This document shows positions 16,548-25,175 of a stretch of DNA of 60,257 nt, in pieces. The stretch lies in contig DABG01000004.1 in assembly GCA_002103075.1 (NCBI GenBank), positions 1 through 60,257 on the forward strand, read 5' to 3'. The stretch's first letter is position 1, and every line of letters begins with the position of its first letter. The position numbers and the translations under genes are program-made. The stretch is from Candidatus Gastranaerophilales bacterium HUM_9 (GTDB lineage Bacteria; Cyanobacteriota; Vampirovibrionia; Gastranaerophilales; Gastranaerophilaceae). The notes below the pieces were generated by a model. The model was not told where the DNA came from, did no database searches, and saw only the letters and a list, made by a program, of their open reading frames with translations.

Positions 16548-17654
16548 ATGAAAAAACTATTTTTAACATTGATTGCATCAGCATTTTTGCTATCTGGGTG
16601 CGGATTGAAACCTAATGTTGTGATTAAGGTAAACAATCAAAATATTACAAAATCTCAGTTTGATAAGGCTTATGAAAAAGCCGCAAAACATTCTCAACTA
16701 GCTCAAATGGGTATTGATATTCCTGAAGATGAAAATAATTTGATGTATTTAATGGTTAAAGATAGAGTTGTAAACGACTTGATTGTTAAAGAGTTGTTGA
16801 ACCAAGAATTAAAGAAAAGAAATATAACTGTTTCTAAAAAAGAAATTGAAGCAGAACACAAAAAAATGGTTGATAAACTAGGTTCAAAAGATAAGTTTAA
16901 CGAAATTTTGAAACAAAATGGTATCAAATATTCTGATTTTGAAGAAGATTTGAAACAAGAATTAATGATGAAAAAACTTGTTAATATTATTCACCCTGTG
17001 AAGATTTCTGAAAGTGATGCAAAATCTTTCTATAATAAGAATTTAGACAAGTTTAAAACTCCTGATCAAGTCAGAGCTAGTCATATTTTGGTTATGGCAA
17101 ATCCTGTAGAAATTAAAGAAGGTTTAACAAAGAAAAATAAAACTTTGACAGAGGCAGAAATTAATCAACAAGTTCAAGTCGAAATGGCTATGAGATATAA
17201 GAAAGCTCAAGAAATTGCTAACGAAATTAAATCTACACCTGATAGATTTGAAGCAAAAGCAAGAGAAGTTTCTGATGATAAAGCATCTGCTGAAAAGGGT
17301 GGAGATATTGGATTTTTCTCTAAAAATGATATGGTAAAAGAATTCTCTGATGCTGCATTTAAGCTAAGACCAAACACAATTAGTGAAGTTATTCAAACAC
17401 CTTATGGTTTTCATATTATCAAGGTTACTGATAGAAAAGCAGCTGGACAACAACCTTATGAAAAAATAAAATCACAATTGATTCAATATTTGACAGCACA
17501 AGCTCAAGTTAAGGCTTTAGAACAATTCTTGACTATGTTGAAATCACAAGCTGTTATTGAATATGTGGACGATTCATATAATCCAGTTCAGATTGAAGCT
17601 AAGATGAAAAAGATTGCCGCTGAAAAACGTGCAGCTTCTAAAGATGTAAAATAA
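16548..17654 (+). CDS. PpiC/SurA-type peptidyl-prolyl isomerase lipoprotein
   Basis: 368 residues with a lipoprotein signal (MKKLFLTLIASAFLLSGC; lipobox L-S-G-C). A SurA_N-like helical region covers about 25-160, and a parvulin domain about 170-275 (V-R-A-S-H-I-L-V, A-S-A-E-K-G-G-D-I-G-F-F, P-Y-G-F-H-I-I-K-V). It should fold exported proteins at the cell envelope. It sits 52 nt after mfd, probably in the same transcript. Confidence 0.92.
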   Translation: MKKLFLTLIASAFLLSGCGLKPNVVIKVNNQNITKSQFDKAYEKAAKHSQLAQMGIDIPEDENNLMYLMVKDRVVNDLIVKELLNQELKKRNITVSKKEIEAEHKKMVDKLGSKDKFNEILKQNGIKYSDFEEDLKQELMMKKLVNIIHPVKISESDAKSFYNKNLDKFKTPDQVRASHILVMANPVEIKEGLTKKNKTLTEAEINQQVQVEMAMRYKKAQEIANEIKSTPDRFEAKAREVSDDKASAEKGGDIGFFSKNDMVKEFSDAAFKLRPNTISEVIQTPYGFHIIKVTDRKAAGQQPYEKIKSQLIQYLTAQAQVKALEQFLTMLKSQAVIEYVDDSYNPVQIEAKMKKIAAEKRAASKDVK

Positions 17655-17672
17655 TTATATAGGTGGTTTGAC

Positions 17673-18308
17673 GTGATAAGTCTAAAAACTGAATATAATA
17701 AGTTAGAAAATACAGTAACCGAACAAGGCAATGAAATTGCCTTGTTCGGTTTATCTAATAACCCAAATCAGATACTTGTAATTGGGGTTGTACATGGCGA
17801 TGAGTATCAGGGTGAGTATTTGATTGAGAAATATATGAAGGAAACTAAAAAAGACGGTGTTCTTTTTCTTCCTTGTTTAAACCCTGATGGTAGAGATTTA
17901 AAGACAAGAACTAATTCTAATAAGGTTGATTTGAATAGAAATTTTCCTACAAGGAATTGGATGTTTGGTGAACGTGATAACTATTTTGGTGGTGAAAAAC
18001 CTGCAAGTGAGGTGGAAACAAGGTTCTTGTGTGAGATTATTGATAAGTACAGACCTTCATCAATTATTACTTTGCATACTCCTTATAAGATAGTTAATTA
18101 TGACGGTCCTGCAAAAGAGTTAGCAGAGATGATATCAATGATTATGAACTATCCTGTTGAAGAAAGTATTGGTTATCCTACTCCTGGAAGTTTTGGAACT
18201 TATGCAGGAGTTGAAAGAAATATTCCGACTATTACTCTTGAGATGGACGAAGAAATCAATGTTGATGAACTTTATCCACCTATCAAAAAGGTTTTTGATA
18301 AGTTGTAA
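17673..18308 (+). CDS. M14-family zinc carboxypeptidase/amidase-like protein
   Basis: 211 residues. V-V-H-G-D-E-Y-Q-G-E carries the HxxE zinc ligands, N-P-D-G-R and D-L-N-R-N-F-P the substrate-binding Arg and Asn, I-I-T-L-H-T-P the third zinc His, and T-L-E-M-D-E the catalytic Glu. It resembles MpaA-type enzymes that trim murein peptides, but no signal peptide is present, so it is probably cytoplasmic. Starts at GTG with aggtgg upstream, 18 nt after the PpiC gene. A 16-bp perfect hairpin lies within codons 15-27. Confidence 0.85.
   Translation: MISLKTEYNKLENTVTEQGNEIALFGLSNNPNQILVIGVVHGDEYQGEYLIEKYMKETKKDGVLFLPCLNPDGRDLKTRTNSNKVDLNRNFPTRNWMFGERDNYFGGEKPASEVETRFLCEIIDKYRPSSIITLHTPYKIVNYDGPAKELAEMISMIMNYPVEESIGYPTPGSFGTYAGVERNIPTITLEMDEEINVDELYPPIKKVFDKL
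17717..17751 (+). other. Perfect 16-bp intragenic hairpin
   Basis: AACCGAACAAGGCAAT, loop GAA, and the exact reverse complement, inside the M14 coding region about 45 nt after its start. The same GAA triloop closes the terminators at 4053 and 42164. It could attenuate transcription into, or translation of, the M14 gene. Confidence 0.85.
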
Positions 18309-18316
18309 GGTCGATT

Positions 18317-19411
18317 TTATTTTTGATAGTTAATTGAATAATTTTCAGAGATGTTTTTCTCTTGAATTTCAACCACTTCACCTATTTTTGTAGGAACTAT
18401 AAAAGTTATTATATCATTTGATGATTTTTTGTCGGTTTTCATATAGTTTATAACGTGTTTTGGGTTTATGAAAAGTAGCTTGTCTGGTTCATATTCATAA
18501 ACATTCAATAGTGTAAATGCTTCATCATAATATTTTTTGTCGCAAAGATTGTGCTCAAGTGCATAGTTAAAGATGTACATAAGTCCATATATTACTGCGT
18601 GTCCGTGAGTGAATCGTCTGTATTTTGTTTCTTCTTCAAGTGCGTGTCCAAATGTGTGACCTAGATTAAGAATTTTTCTTAACCCTTTTTCTTTTTCGTC
18701 TTGGTTTACTACTGACGATTTCAACTCAAGACAAATTTTTATGATGTTTTCTAAAAACTCTAAATCTCTTGATTTGTAGCTTGAGATATTGTTTTTTAGA
18801 ATATCTAATAGGTTAAAATATTCTTGGTGGTTACAAGATTTTTCTATAAATGCGTATTTTATAACTTCGCCAAACCCTGATTTATATTGTTTTTCATCAA
18901 GTGTTTTTAAGAAGTTTAGGTTTATGTAAACTGCTTTTGGTTGATAAAATGTACCGACAAAGTTTTTGCCGTGAGGCATATCAATAGCAGTTTTTCCACC
19001 AACTGATGAGTCAACACAGGCAAGTAATGTTGTAGGAACTTGAAGAAACTCAATGCCACGCATGTATGTTGAAGCTACAAATCCAGCCATGTCACCAACT
19101 ACACCACCACCTATTGCTATAATGATATCTTTTCTTGATAGTCTTAACGATATTGCTTTGTTGATTATTTTTGCATAATTTTTTATATTTTTTTGATTTT
19201 CTCCGTCTTTTAAAACAAAAATTTCAGATTGATTAAAGTTTAATTCTTTTTTGTATAGCTTATATACTTTTTCAGAAAAAATAACTAGTTTTTTTTTGTT
19301 CTCAGTTTTTTTATCTAGTTCTTTTTTTAACTCTGAAATTGGATTAGAATTTATGTATATTGGATATTGTGAGGCTTTTGTTTCTGCAATATTAACTTTA
19401 AGTTCTATCAT
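18317..19411 (-). CDS. aroB: 3-dehydroquinate synthase AroB
   Basis: 364 residues. AroB converts DAHP to 3-dehydroquinate in the shikimate pathway, using NAD and a divalent metal. Family signatures: A-I-G-G-G-V-V-G-D-M-A-G-F, Q-V-P-T-T-L-L-A-C-V-D-S-S-V-G-G-K-T, and metal-binding N-L-G-H-T-F-G-H-A. Last gene of aroC-aroK-aroB; its start shares the last base of aroK's stop. Confidence 0.97.
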   Translation of the reverse strand: MIELKVNIAETKASQYPIYINSNPISELKKELDKKTENKKKLVIFSEKVYKLYKKELNFNQSEIFVLKDGENQKNIKNYAKIINKAISLRLSRKDIIIAIGGGVVGDMAGFVASTYMRGIEFLQVPTTLLACVDSSVGGKTAIDMPHGKNFVGTFYQPKAVYINLNFLKTLDEKQYKSGFGEVIKYAFIEKSCNHQEYFNLLDILKNNISSYKSRDLEFLENIIKICLELKSSVVNQDEKEKGLRKILNLGHTFGHALEEETKYRRFTHGHAVIYGLMYIFNYALEHNLCDKKYYDEAFTLLNVYEYEPDKLLFINPKHVINYMKTDKKSSNDIITFIVPTKIGEVVEIQEKNISENYSINYQK

Positions 19412-19905
19412 TATAAATTTCCTTTTATATCTTTAATAATTTGTTCTAACGAGTTGTTTGCATCTATTGTATAATGTGCTTTTGTATAGTTTTGTTCACG
19501 TTTTTTTAGTAATTCTTTTAGCTTTTCTTTTGGGTTATCGCATTTTAGAAGTGGTCTTGAATTGTCTGTCTTTATTCTTTCAAAAAGTGTTTCTATGCTT
19601 GCTTTAAGATAAAAAACTTTGCTTGTGTTTAGAAGAATAGTTCGATTTTTTTTGTTTTCAAACGCACCACCACCTAAAGAGATTATTGCATTATCTGATT
19701 GAGCAAATTTTTCAATAGTTTTTGTTTCAAGTTCTCTAAAATAGGTTTCTGATTTGAGTTTAAATATATCATTGATGCTCATTTTTTCAGATTTAACTAT
19801 TTCTTCATCAATATCTATAAAGTCATATTTTAAATCTTTAGCAAGAGCTTTTCCTACAGTGGATTTCCCAGCACCCATTAAACCAACAAGAACAATGTTA
19901 TTCAT
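19411..19905 (-). CDS. aroK: Shikimate kinase AroK
   Basis: 164 residues starting M-N-N-I-V-L-V-G-L-M-G-A-G-K-S-T-V-G-K (Walker A), then D-I-D-E-E-I (shikimate-binding Asp), F-R-E-L-E, and S-L-G-G-G-A. It phosphorylates shikimate with ATP. The ATG at 19905 is chosen because homology begins there and aggg lies 6 nt upstream; a longer frame reads into aroC. It overlaps the aroC stop by 8 nt. Confidence 0.95.
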   Translation of the reverse strand: MNNIVLVGLMGAGKSTVGKALAKDLKYDFIDIDEEIVKSEKMSINDIFKLKSETYFRELETKTIEKFAQSDNAIISLGGGAFENKKNRTILLNTSKVFYLKASIETLFERIKTDNSRPLLKCDNPKEKLKELLKKREQNYTKAHYTIDANNSLEQIIKDIKGNL

Positions 19906-21013
19906 ATTTTGCCCTATAATGTGCTTGAATTTCTTCAAGGCTATCGCCACCGAATTTTGATAAAAATTCATCGACAAGAACGGTTGCAACTCTCATTTCG
20001 GCAACTACAGCGCAGGCGTGAACAGCACAGGTGTCTGAACGCTCAAAGTGAGCTTGCGAGTTCTCCATTGTTTTTATATCAACTGTAGGCAGAGGTGTTC
20101 TCATAGTTGGAATAGGCTTCATTGATGCACGAACAATTAGTGGTTCGCCATTCGTCATGCCTCCTTCTACTCCACCTGCATTGTTTGAAGTTCTTTTAAT
20201 TTCTCCGTTTTCAATATAGAATGGGTCATGAACATTTTTACCTTTGAGTTTTGCAACATCTTTACCTAATCCAAATTCAACAGATTTGATTGCAGGTATG
20301 CTCATAACAGCTTGAGCAATAAGTCCATCAATAGCTCTGTCAAAAGACACAAAAGAACCTAAACCGATAGGTAGGTTGTTATAGGTTACTTCAACTTCAC
20401 CACCAAGAGTAGTACCTTCTTCTTTTGCTGAGTCTATTTCTTTTTTTATATTTTTTTCAAATTCTTCGTTGTTACCTGTGAATTCAACTGTTCCTATACG
20501 TTTAACACAAGATGACCCTGTTATATTAAAGGCAGAGAGAACTTGTTGAGCAATAGAGCCTACTGCCACTTCAATAGCTGTTTTTCTTGCACTTGAACGC
20601 TCAAGAATATTTCTTAAATCTTTAGCATTATATTTTATGCTACCAGCATAATCTGCGTGTCCAGGTCGAAGCTTTGTGAAAGACTTTGCTTCTAGTTCTT
20701 CTAGAACGTCTTTTGTTAGTTTAATTTTTTCTGGACACATTACTTTTACCCAGTTTTCATAATCTTTGTTTTTTATTTCGAGACAAATTGGAGCACCAGT
20801 TGTTTTGCCGTGACGAACCCCTGATTTGATTTCAACCTTGTCAGATTCAATCTTCATTCGATTACCCCTGCCGTAGCCTTGTTGTCTGCGAGCGAGGTTT
20901 TCGTTAATTTTTTCGATAGAAATATCAATATTAGAAGGGACTCCTTCTATAATTGCATTTAAACATTTTCCGTGACTTTCGCCAGATGTTAGTACTCTAA
21001 ATTTTTTGTTCAT
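19898..21013 (-). CDS. aroC: Chorismate synthase AroC
   Basis: 371 residues. AroC forms chorismate from EPSP with reduced FMN. Signatures: T-S-G-E-S-H-G near the start, R-R-Q-Q-G-Y-G-R-G-N-R-M, and the central R-P-G-H-A-D-Y-A-G. First gene of the aro operon. The ATG at 21013 is preferred over an upstream TTG: TATAAT lies 6 nt before it, and no Shine-Dalgarno is present. Confidence 0.97.
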   Translation of the reverse strand: MNKKFRVLTSGESHGKCLNAIIEGVPSNIDISIEKINENLARRQQGYGRGNRMKIESDKVEIKSGVRHGKTTGAPICLEIKNKDYENWVKVMCPEKIKLTKDVLEELEAKSFTKLRPGHADYAGSIKYNAKDLRNILERSSARKTAIEVAVGSIAQQVLSAFNITGSSCVKRIGTVEFTGNNEEFEKNIKKEIDSAKEEGTTLGGEVEVTYNNLPIGLGSFVSFDRAIDGLIAQAVMSIPAIKSVEFGLGKDVAKLKGKNVHDPFYIENGEIKRTSNNAGGVEGGMTNGEPLIVRASMKPIPTMRTPLPTVDIKTMENSQAHFERSDTCAVHACAVVAEMRVATVLVDEFLSKFGGDSLEEIQAHYRAKYE

Positions 21014-21019
21014 AGGTTT

Positions 21020-21046
21020 ATTATACAATAAAATTTGTGTAAAACA
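21020..21046 (-). promoter_or_regulatory. aroC promoter placed for a leaderless mRNA
   Basis: On the minus strand, TTGTTT, 16 nt, then TATAAT (21020-21025), with 6 nt to the ATG. Confidence 0.65.
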
Positions 21047-21124
21047 AAAATGTGGTATTAATAACTTGTTTTGAAATTCCTGCGAAGATTTCTCTTATTT
21101 TGTAACAAATTGAAAATAAAGCAC

Positions 21125-21153
21125 TTGAAAATAAAATATATTTCAGATAATAT
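21125..21153 (+). promoter_or_regulatory. Candidate promoter for rpsE-rpmD-rplO-secY
   Basis: TTGAAA (21125-21130), 17 nt, TAATAT (21148-21153), about 110 nt before the rpsE start. Confidence 0.55.
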
Positions 21154-21273
21154 AGGTTTGTCAGAAAAGTAAACAACTAAATATTTTACCATTGCCGAAA
21201 ACGGTTTATTGTGGTGTATTTAGATAAATATAGGCTAAAAAGTAGTACATCTTTAAAATCAGAAAGGTATAAA

Positions 21274-21927
21274 ATGACTGAAGAAAACAAAGAATTAGAA
21301 GTTGTTGAAACTGCTAAAACAGCGGTTGAAGAATCAACTGAAAAATCAACAGAAGTTGTAGAAGATATTACAGCAGAAGTTGAAGCAAAACCTGCTAAAA
21401 AAGGACGTGGCAGAAAGAAAAAAATTGAAACAAGAGAAGAAAAACCAGTTTCAGAATGGACAGAACAAGTAGTTCAAATCAGCCGTGTAACAAAGGTTGT
21501 AAAAGGTGGTAAAAAACTTAGTTTCAGAGCAATCGTTGTTGTAGGTAACAAAAAAGGACAAGTTGGTGTTGGTTGTGCTAAAGCAGCAGAAGTTATCATC
21601 GCTATCCAAAAAGCTATCGCTGATGGTAGAAAAAATCTTATTACAGTACCTATCTTCAAGACAACTATTCCACACCCTATTACAGGACGTTCAGGTGCTG
21701 GTGCAGTTATGTTAAGACCTGCTTCACAAGGTACAGGTATTATTGCAGGTGGTTCAGTACGTTCAGTATTGGAACTTGCAGGTATTGAAAATATCTTGTC
21801 TAAGTCTTTAGGTTCAAACTCTCCATTGAACGCAGCTAATGCTACATTGGAAGCTTTAAAATCATTGACACCATTTAGCGAAATCGCTAAAAAACGTGGT
21901 TTAACAATGGCTGAATTATTAAACTAG
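21274..21927 (+). CDS. rpsE: 30S ribosomal protein uS5
   Basis: 217 residues. The conserved S5 core begins near residue 60 (E-Q-V-V-Q-I-S-R-V-T-K-V-V-K-G-G-K) and includes G-A-G-A-V-M-L-R-P-A-S-Q-G-T-G-I-I-A-G-G. The first 55 residues are a Glu/Lys/Ala/Thr-rich extension ending in a basic G-R-G-R-K-K-K patch. The ATG at 21274 is chosen for its agaaagg Shine-Dalgarno. It heads the cluster here; the usual upstream neighbours (rplF, rplR) are not present. Confidence 0.97.
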   Translation: MTEENKELEVVETAKTAVEESTEKSTEVVEDITAEVEAKPAKKGRGRKKKIETREEKPVSEWTEQVVQISRVTKVVKGGKKLSFRAIVVVGNKKGQVGVGCAKAAEVIIAIQKAIADGRKNLITVPIFKTTIPHPITGRSGAGAVMLRPASQGTGIIAGGSVRSVLELAGIENILSKSLGSNSPLNAANATLEALKSLTPFSEIAKKRGLTMAELLN

Positions 21928-21979
21928 TAGGCTATTTAAAGTATAAGTTGAATATGAAATAATAAAGGAAATAATAAAA

Positions 21980-22165
21980 ATGGCTAAAGCAAAACAAATA
22001 AAAATTAAACTTGTAAGAAGCTTAATCGGTTGCTCACCAGCTCAAAGAAAAGTTGTAGCAGCATTAGGCTTAAAGAAAAAAGACCAAGTTGTAGAACACA
22101 GTGACAGTGCTATCATAATGGGTATGGTAAACAAAGTATCTCATTTAGTATCTGTTGTAGAATAA
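21980..22165 (+). CDS. rpmD: 50S ribosomal protein uL30
   Basis: 61 residues, normal for bacterial L30: I-K-I-K-L-V-R-S-L-I-G, then Q-R-K-V-V-A-A-L-G-L-K-K and a short terminal helix. It is in the usual place between rpsE and rplO, with a Shine-Dalgarno (aaagga). Confidence 0.95.
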   Translation: MAKAKQIKIKLVRSLIGCSPAQRKVVAALGLKKKDQVVEHSDSAIIMGMVNKVSHLVSVVE

Positions 22166-22189
22166 TGAAATTATAGGAAGGATATAATA

Positions 22190-22645
22190 ATGTCAAACGA
22201 TAAAATTACATTAGAAGATTTAAGACCTGCAGAAGGTGCAACATCTTCTTCAAAAAGAGTAGGACGTGGTCGTGCATCAGGACACGGTAAAACATCTTGT
22301 CGTGGTCACAATGGTGAAGGACAACGTTCAGGTAGATCTTCAAAAAGAGGTTTTGAAGGTGGTCAAATGCCAAGTTACAGACAATTACCAAAATTGAAAG
22401 GTTTCCAAATCATCAACAGACGTAATTGGGCTGAAATCAATGTTGGCAGATTAGATGCTTTGAATATTAAAGAAGTGTCTTTAGAATCATTAAAAGAACT
22501 TAAAAAAGTTCACCCATCAAGCGATGGATTGAGAATTTTAGGTAACGGAGAATTAAAATCAGCTTTGACAGTTAAGGCTGTATATGTATCTCCATCAGCA
22601 AAAGAAAAAATTGAAGCCGCTGGCGGAAAGGTTGAGTTAGTATAA
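22190..22645 (+). CDS. rplO: 50S ribosomal protein uL15
   Basis: 151 residues with the L15 signature: R-V-G-R-G-R-A-S-G-H-G-K-T near residue 25, G-F-E-G-G-Q-M-P in the middle, and a C-terminal globular domain ending G-G-K-V-E-L-V. The stop shares one base with the secY ATG, so translation is likely coupled. Confidence 0.97.
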   Translation: MSNDKITLEDLRPAEGATSSSKRVGRGRASGHGKTSCRGHNGEGQRSGRSSKRGFEGGQMPSYRQLPKLKGFQIINRRNWAEINVGRLDALNIKEVSLESLKELKKVHPSSDGLRILGNGELKSALTVKAVYVSPSAKEKIEAAGGKVELV

Positions 22646-23988
22646 TGTCAACACAAAACATAAAAATGCCTTCAACTGCTGATTTGGCTGCTATGTGGAA
22701 CGCATCAGGATTGAAAAATAAAATTATTTTCACGTTCTTGATGATTGTTGCATTCAGATTTGGTGCACAAGTTCCTATTTATGGAATAAATAACTCTGTA
22801 TTTCAAAATATAGCAGCTGGAAACAACATCATTGGATTTTTAGATTTGTTTTCTGGTGGTGCGTTGGGTAAGGTATCTATCTTTGCGTTAGGTATTGGTC
22901 CATACATCACAGCTCAAATCATAGTTCAATTGGTTTCAGTAGTTATTCCTTCTTTAGAAAAACTTCAAAAAGAAGAAGGTGAGGCTGGTAGAAGAAAACT
23001 TGCTCAATATTCAAGAATATTTACTGTAATATTAGCAATTTTTCAGTCTATAATTTTTATGATATTTATGTCACACTTGCCTGCAGCAATTGTTCCGGGT
23101 GTGCCACATGCATTATTCTATATTAGTTCAATAACCTCATTAACAGCAGGTTCTGTATTAGTTATGTGGTTATCAGAACTTATTACTGAACACGGTATTG
23201 GAAACGGTGGTTCTTTGATAATCTTTGTTGGGATTATTTCAGGTATACCGTTATACACTCAAAGAACAGCAGAATTGGTTACAAACGACCCTACATTACA
23301 GTTTGGATTGTTCTTATTGTTAGCAATCTTCTTTGCAACTATGGTTTTGATTGTAATCATGCAAGAGGCTATGAGAAAAGTAGTTATTGTTAATCCAAAA
23401 AGACAAGTTGGAAACAAAGTTTACGGTGGGGTTAATACTTATATTCCATTCAAGCTTAATCCAGGTGGGGTTATGCCTATCATCTTTGCGATAGCAATAC
23501 TATTATTCCCATCAACAGTTCTTAGTGTTTTAGGTCAAGCACCTTTGCACAATGAAGTGTTGAGAACAGTTATTCTTAATATGAATAAATTGTTCAGCCC
23601 ATCAGGTGCAACATATTATGTCATATATTTTACATTGATTGTGTTATTAACATTCTTTTATGCATCTATTATGCCGAATATGCAACCAAAAGAGATTGCT
23701 ACTAATCTTAAAAAATATGGTTCATCAATCCCAGGAATTAAGCCTGGTAAGCCTACATCAGATGCATTAGACAAAATCTTATCAAGAGTTACATTTATTG
23801 GTGCTTTGGCACTTGGTGTAATTGCACTTGTACCATCATTTACAAGTTATATTACTAAGATTACAACTGTACAAGGTATTGGTGCTACCTCTCTAATCAT
23901 CATGGTTGGGGTTGCACTTGATTTGATTAACCAAGTTAGAACACATTTATTGGCTAAAAATTATGAATCTTTCTTGAAAGATAAGTAA
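22645..23988 (+). CDS. secY: Protein translocase subunit SecY
   Basis: 447 residues with ten hydrophobic segments. Signatures: A-F-R-F-G-A-Q-V-P-I-Y-G, the plug/TM2 region with G-I-G-P-Y-I-T-A-Q-I-I, and L-N-P-G-G-V-M-P-I-I-F-A. SecY forms the membrane pore for Sec export and membrane insertion. The genes that usually follow (adk, map, infA) are absent here. Confidence 0.98.
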   Translation: MSTQNIKMPSTADLAAMWNASGLKNKIIFTFLMIVAFRFGAQVPIYGINNSVFQNIAAGNNIIGFLDLFSGGALGKVSIFALGIGPYITAQIIVQLVSVVIPSLEKLQKEEGEAGRRKLAQYSRIFTVILAIFQSIIFMIFMSHLPAAIVPGVPHALFYISSITSLTAGSVLVMWLSELITEHGIGNGGSLIIFVGIISGIPLYTQRTAELVTNDPTLQFGLFLLLAIFFATMVLIVIMQEAMRKVVIVNPKRQVGNKVYGGVNTYIPFKLNPGGVMPIIFAIAILLFPSTVLSVLGQAPLHNEVLRTVILNMNKLFSPSGATYYVIYFTLIVLLTFFYASIMPNMQPKEIATNLKKYGSSIPGIKPGKPTSDALDKILSRVTFIGALALGVIALVPSFTSYITKITTVQGIGATSLIIMVGVALDLINQVRTHLLAKNYESFLKDK

Positions 23989-24001
23989 TATATAATCTAA
24001 A

Positions 24002-24033
24002 AGTGAATGAGGCGAGAGCCTTGTTCACTTTTT
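24002..24033 (+). terminator. Terminator after secY
   Basis: A 12-bp stem (agtgaatgaggc/gccttgttcact, two G-U pairs) with a GAGA loop, followed by five T. Confidence 0.85.
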
Positions 24034-24069
24034 ATCAGTTTGAATATAAATTCACAAAGGAGAAGTATT

Positions 24070-24315
24070 ATGGCTCAACAATATATGCCACAGCAAAAGA
24101 CAAGAACAGCATTAGTATTATTCTTAAAAGGTGTTGCTACTCCTTTATTGTTATATTTTGACAATCCTCAAGCTGTGTATTTAGAGATGAAACAATTGAT
24201 GAAAAATCCATCACCTGTATTGGTAGAAAAAGAAGCAAATGGACCTGTTAAAAAGATTGCATTTGTTTCAACTCAGATATCTGGTGTGGTTTTACAGGAC
24301 GAAGTCTATGTATAA
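24070..24315 (+). CDS. Hypothetical small protein upstream of yceD
   Basis: 81 residues beginning MAQQYMPQQKTRTALVLFLK; the ATG is chosen for its aaaggaga Shine-Dalgarno. It has one hydrophobic stretch (V-L-F-L-K-G-V-A-T-P-L-L-L-Y-F) and ends V-L-Q-D-E-V-Y-V. The last 8 nt overlap the yceD-like gene, which suggests a coupled role in the rpmF operon. The family is not recognised. Confidence 0.7.
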   Translation: MAQQYMPQQKTRTALVLFLKGVATPLLLYFDNPQAVYLEMKQLMKNPSPVLVEKEANGPVKKIAFVSTQISGVVLQDEVYV

Positions 24316-24793
24316 ACTTGCTATAGAAGATATTGAAAAAGAAAAAAATAAGATATATCATTACGAGTTTGATGGTGAGATTCCTGAAATCAAAGCTCAA
24401 TTGAAAGCTGAACTAGATTTCGCATCGCTTGGTGAATTTATTCAAGTTGAGGGAAATGTTAAGGGCAAAATCAATTTGGTATGCGATTTGTGTTTGAAAG
24501 ATTATGATTATGATTTAGATTTCAAAGTAAACGAAATGTATGCTAAAAACAGTTTGTTTGATGAGCCTAAACAAGAAACAGAATTAAAAGATGGACAATT
24601 TATAACTGACTTAAACGGTGAAAAAGAGATTGATGTTTATGACTTATTGTATCAATCTGTAATATTACAGTTACCAAATAAAAAAGTTTGTGGTATAAAT
24701 TGTAATGAGGGCAAATTTGTGAAAGATGATGAGCAATTTGTTCAAGATGAGAGAATGGCAGTATTTAAAACCATTCAAATAGAAAATAAATAG
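24308..24793 (+). CDS. YceD/DUF177 family protein
   Basis: 161 residues. It fits DUF177 (YceD/Duf177, linked to 23S rRNA accumulation): the domain has L-V-C-D-L-C-L-K-D-Y in the middle, and a later V-C-G-I-N-C gives a second Cys pair, possibly for a metal. It lies directly before rpmF, the conserved position for this family. The start is set by overlap with the preceding gene and the start of homology. Confidence 0.85.
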   Translation: MYKLAIEDIEKEKNKIYHYEFDGEIPEIKAQLKAELDFASLGEFIQVEGNVKGKINLVCDLCLKDYDYDLDFKVNEMYAKNSLFDEPKQETELKDGQFITDLNGEKEIDVYDLLYQSVILQLPNKKVCGINCNEGKFVKDDEQFVQDERMAVFKTIQIENK

Positions 24794-24833
24794 TCGAAAA
24801 TAGAGAAAAATATAGAAAGAAAGGTATAAAGAA

Positions 24834-25157
24834 ATGGCAGTACCAAAGAAAAGAACAGGGCATAGTGCTCAAGGAAAAAGAAGATCAAACTGGAAAGCAA
24901 CAACTCCAGAAACAACAGTATGTTCAAATTGTGGACAACCTGTATTGACACACACAGTATGTACAGCTTGTGGTTATTACAAAGGACAACCTGTTAGCTT
25001 GAAAGACAGAGTTGAGGAAGTTGCTCCAGCTAAAGAAGTTAAGAAAGCTAAAAAATCTACAAAAGCAAAAAAAGAAGAAGCAGCAGAAGAAGTTGTTGAA
25101 GCTAAAGTAGAAGAAAAAGCAGAAGTTGTAGAAGAAGAAAAATCTACAGAAGAATAG
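24834..25157 (+). CDS. rpmF: 50S ribosomal protein bL32 with acidic/basic C-terminal tail
   Basis: Residues 1-57 are L32: M-A-V-P-K-K-R-T, then C-S-N-C-G and C-T-A-C-G, four zinc-binding Cys. The remaining 50 residues are a Lys/Glu/Ala/Val-rich tail not found in typical L32 (107 aa here versus about 57). rpsE in the same block also has a low-complexity extension. Confidence 0.95.
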   Translation: MAVPKKRTGHSAQGKRRSNWKATTPETTVCSNCGQPVLTHTVCTACGYYKGQPVSLKDRVEEVAPAKEVKKAKKSTKAKKEEAAEEVVEAKVEEKAEVVEEEKSTEE

Positions 25158-25175
25158 TTAATTTAAGAGGACGAG

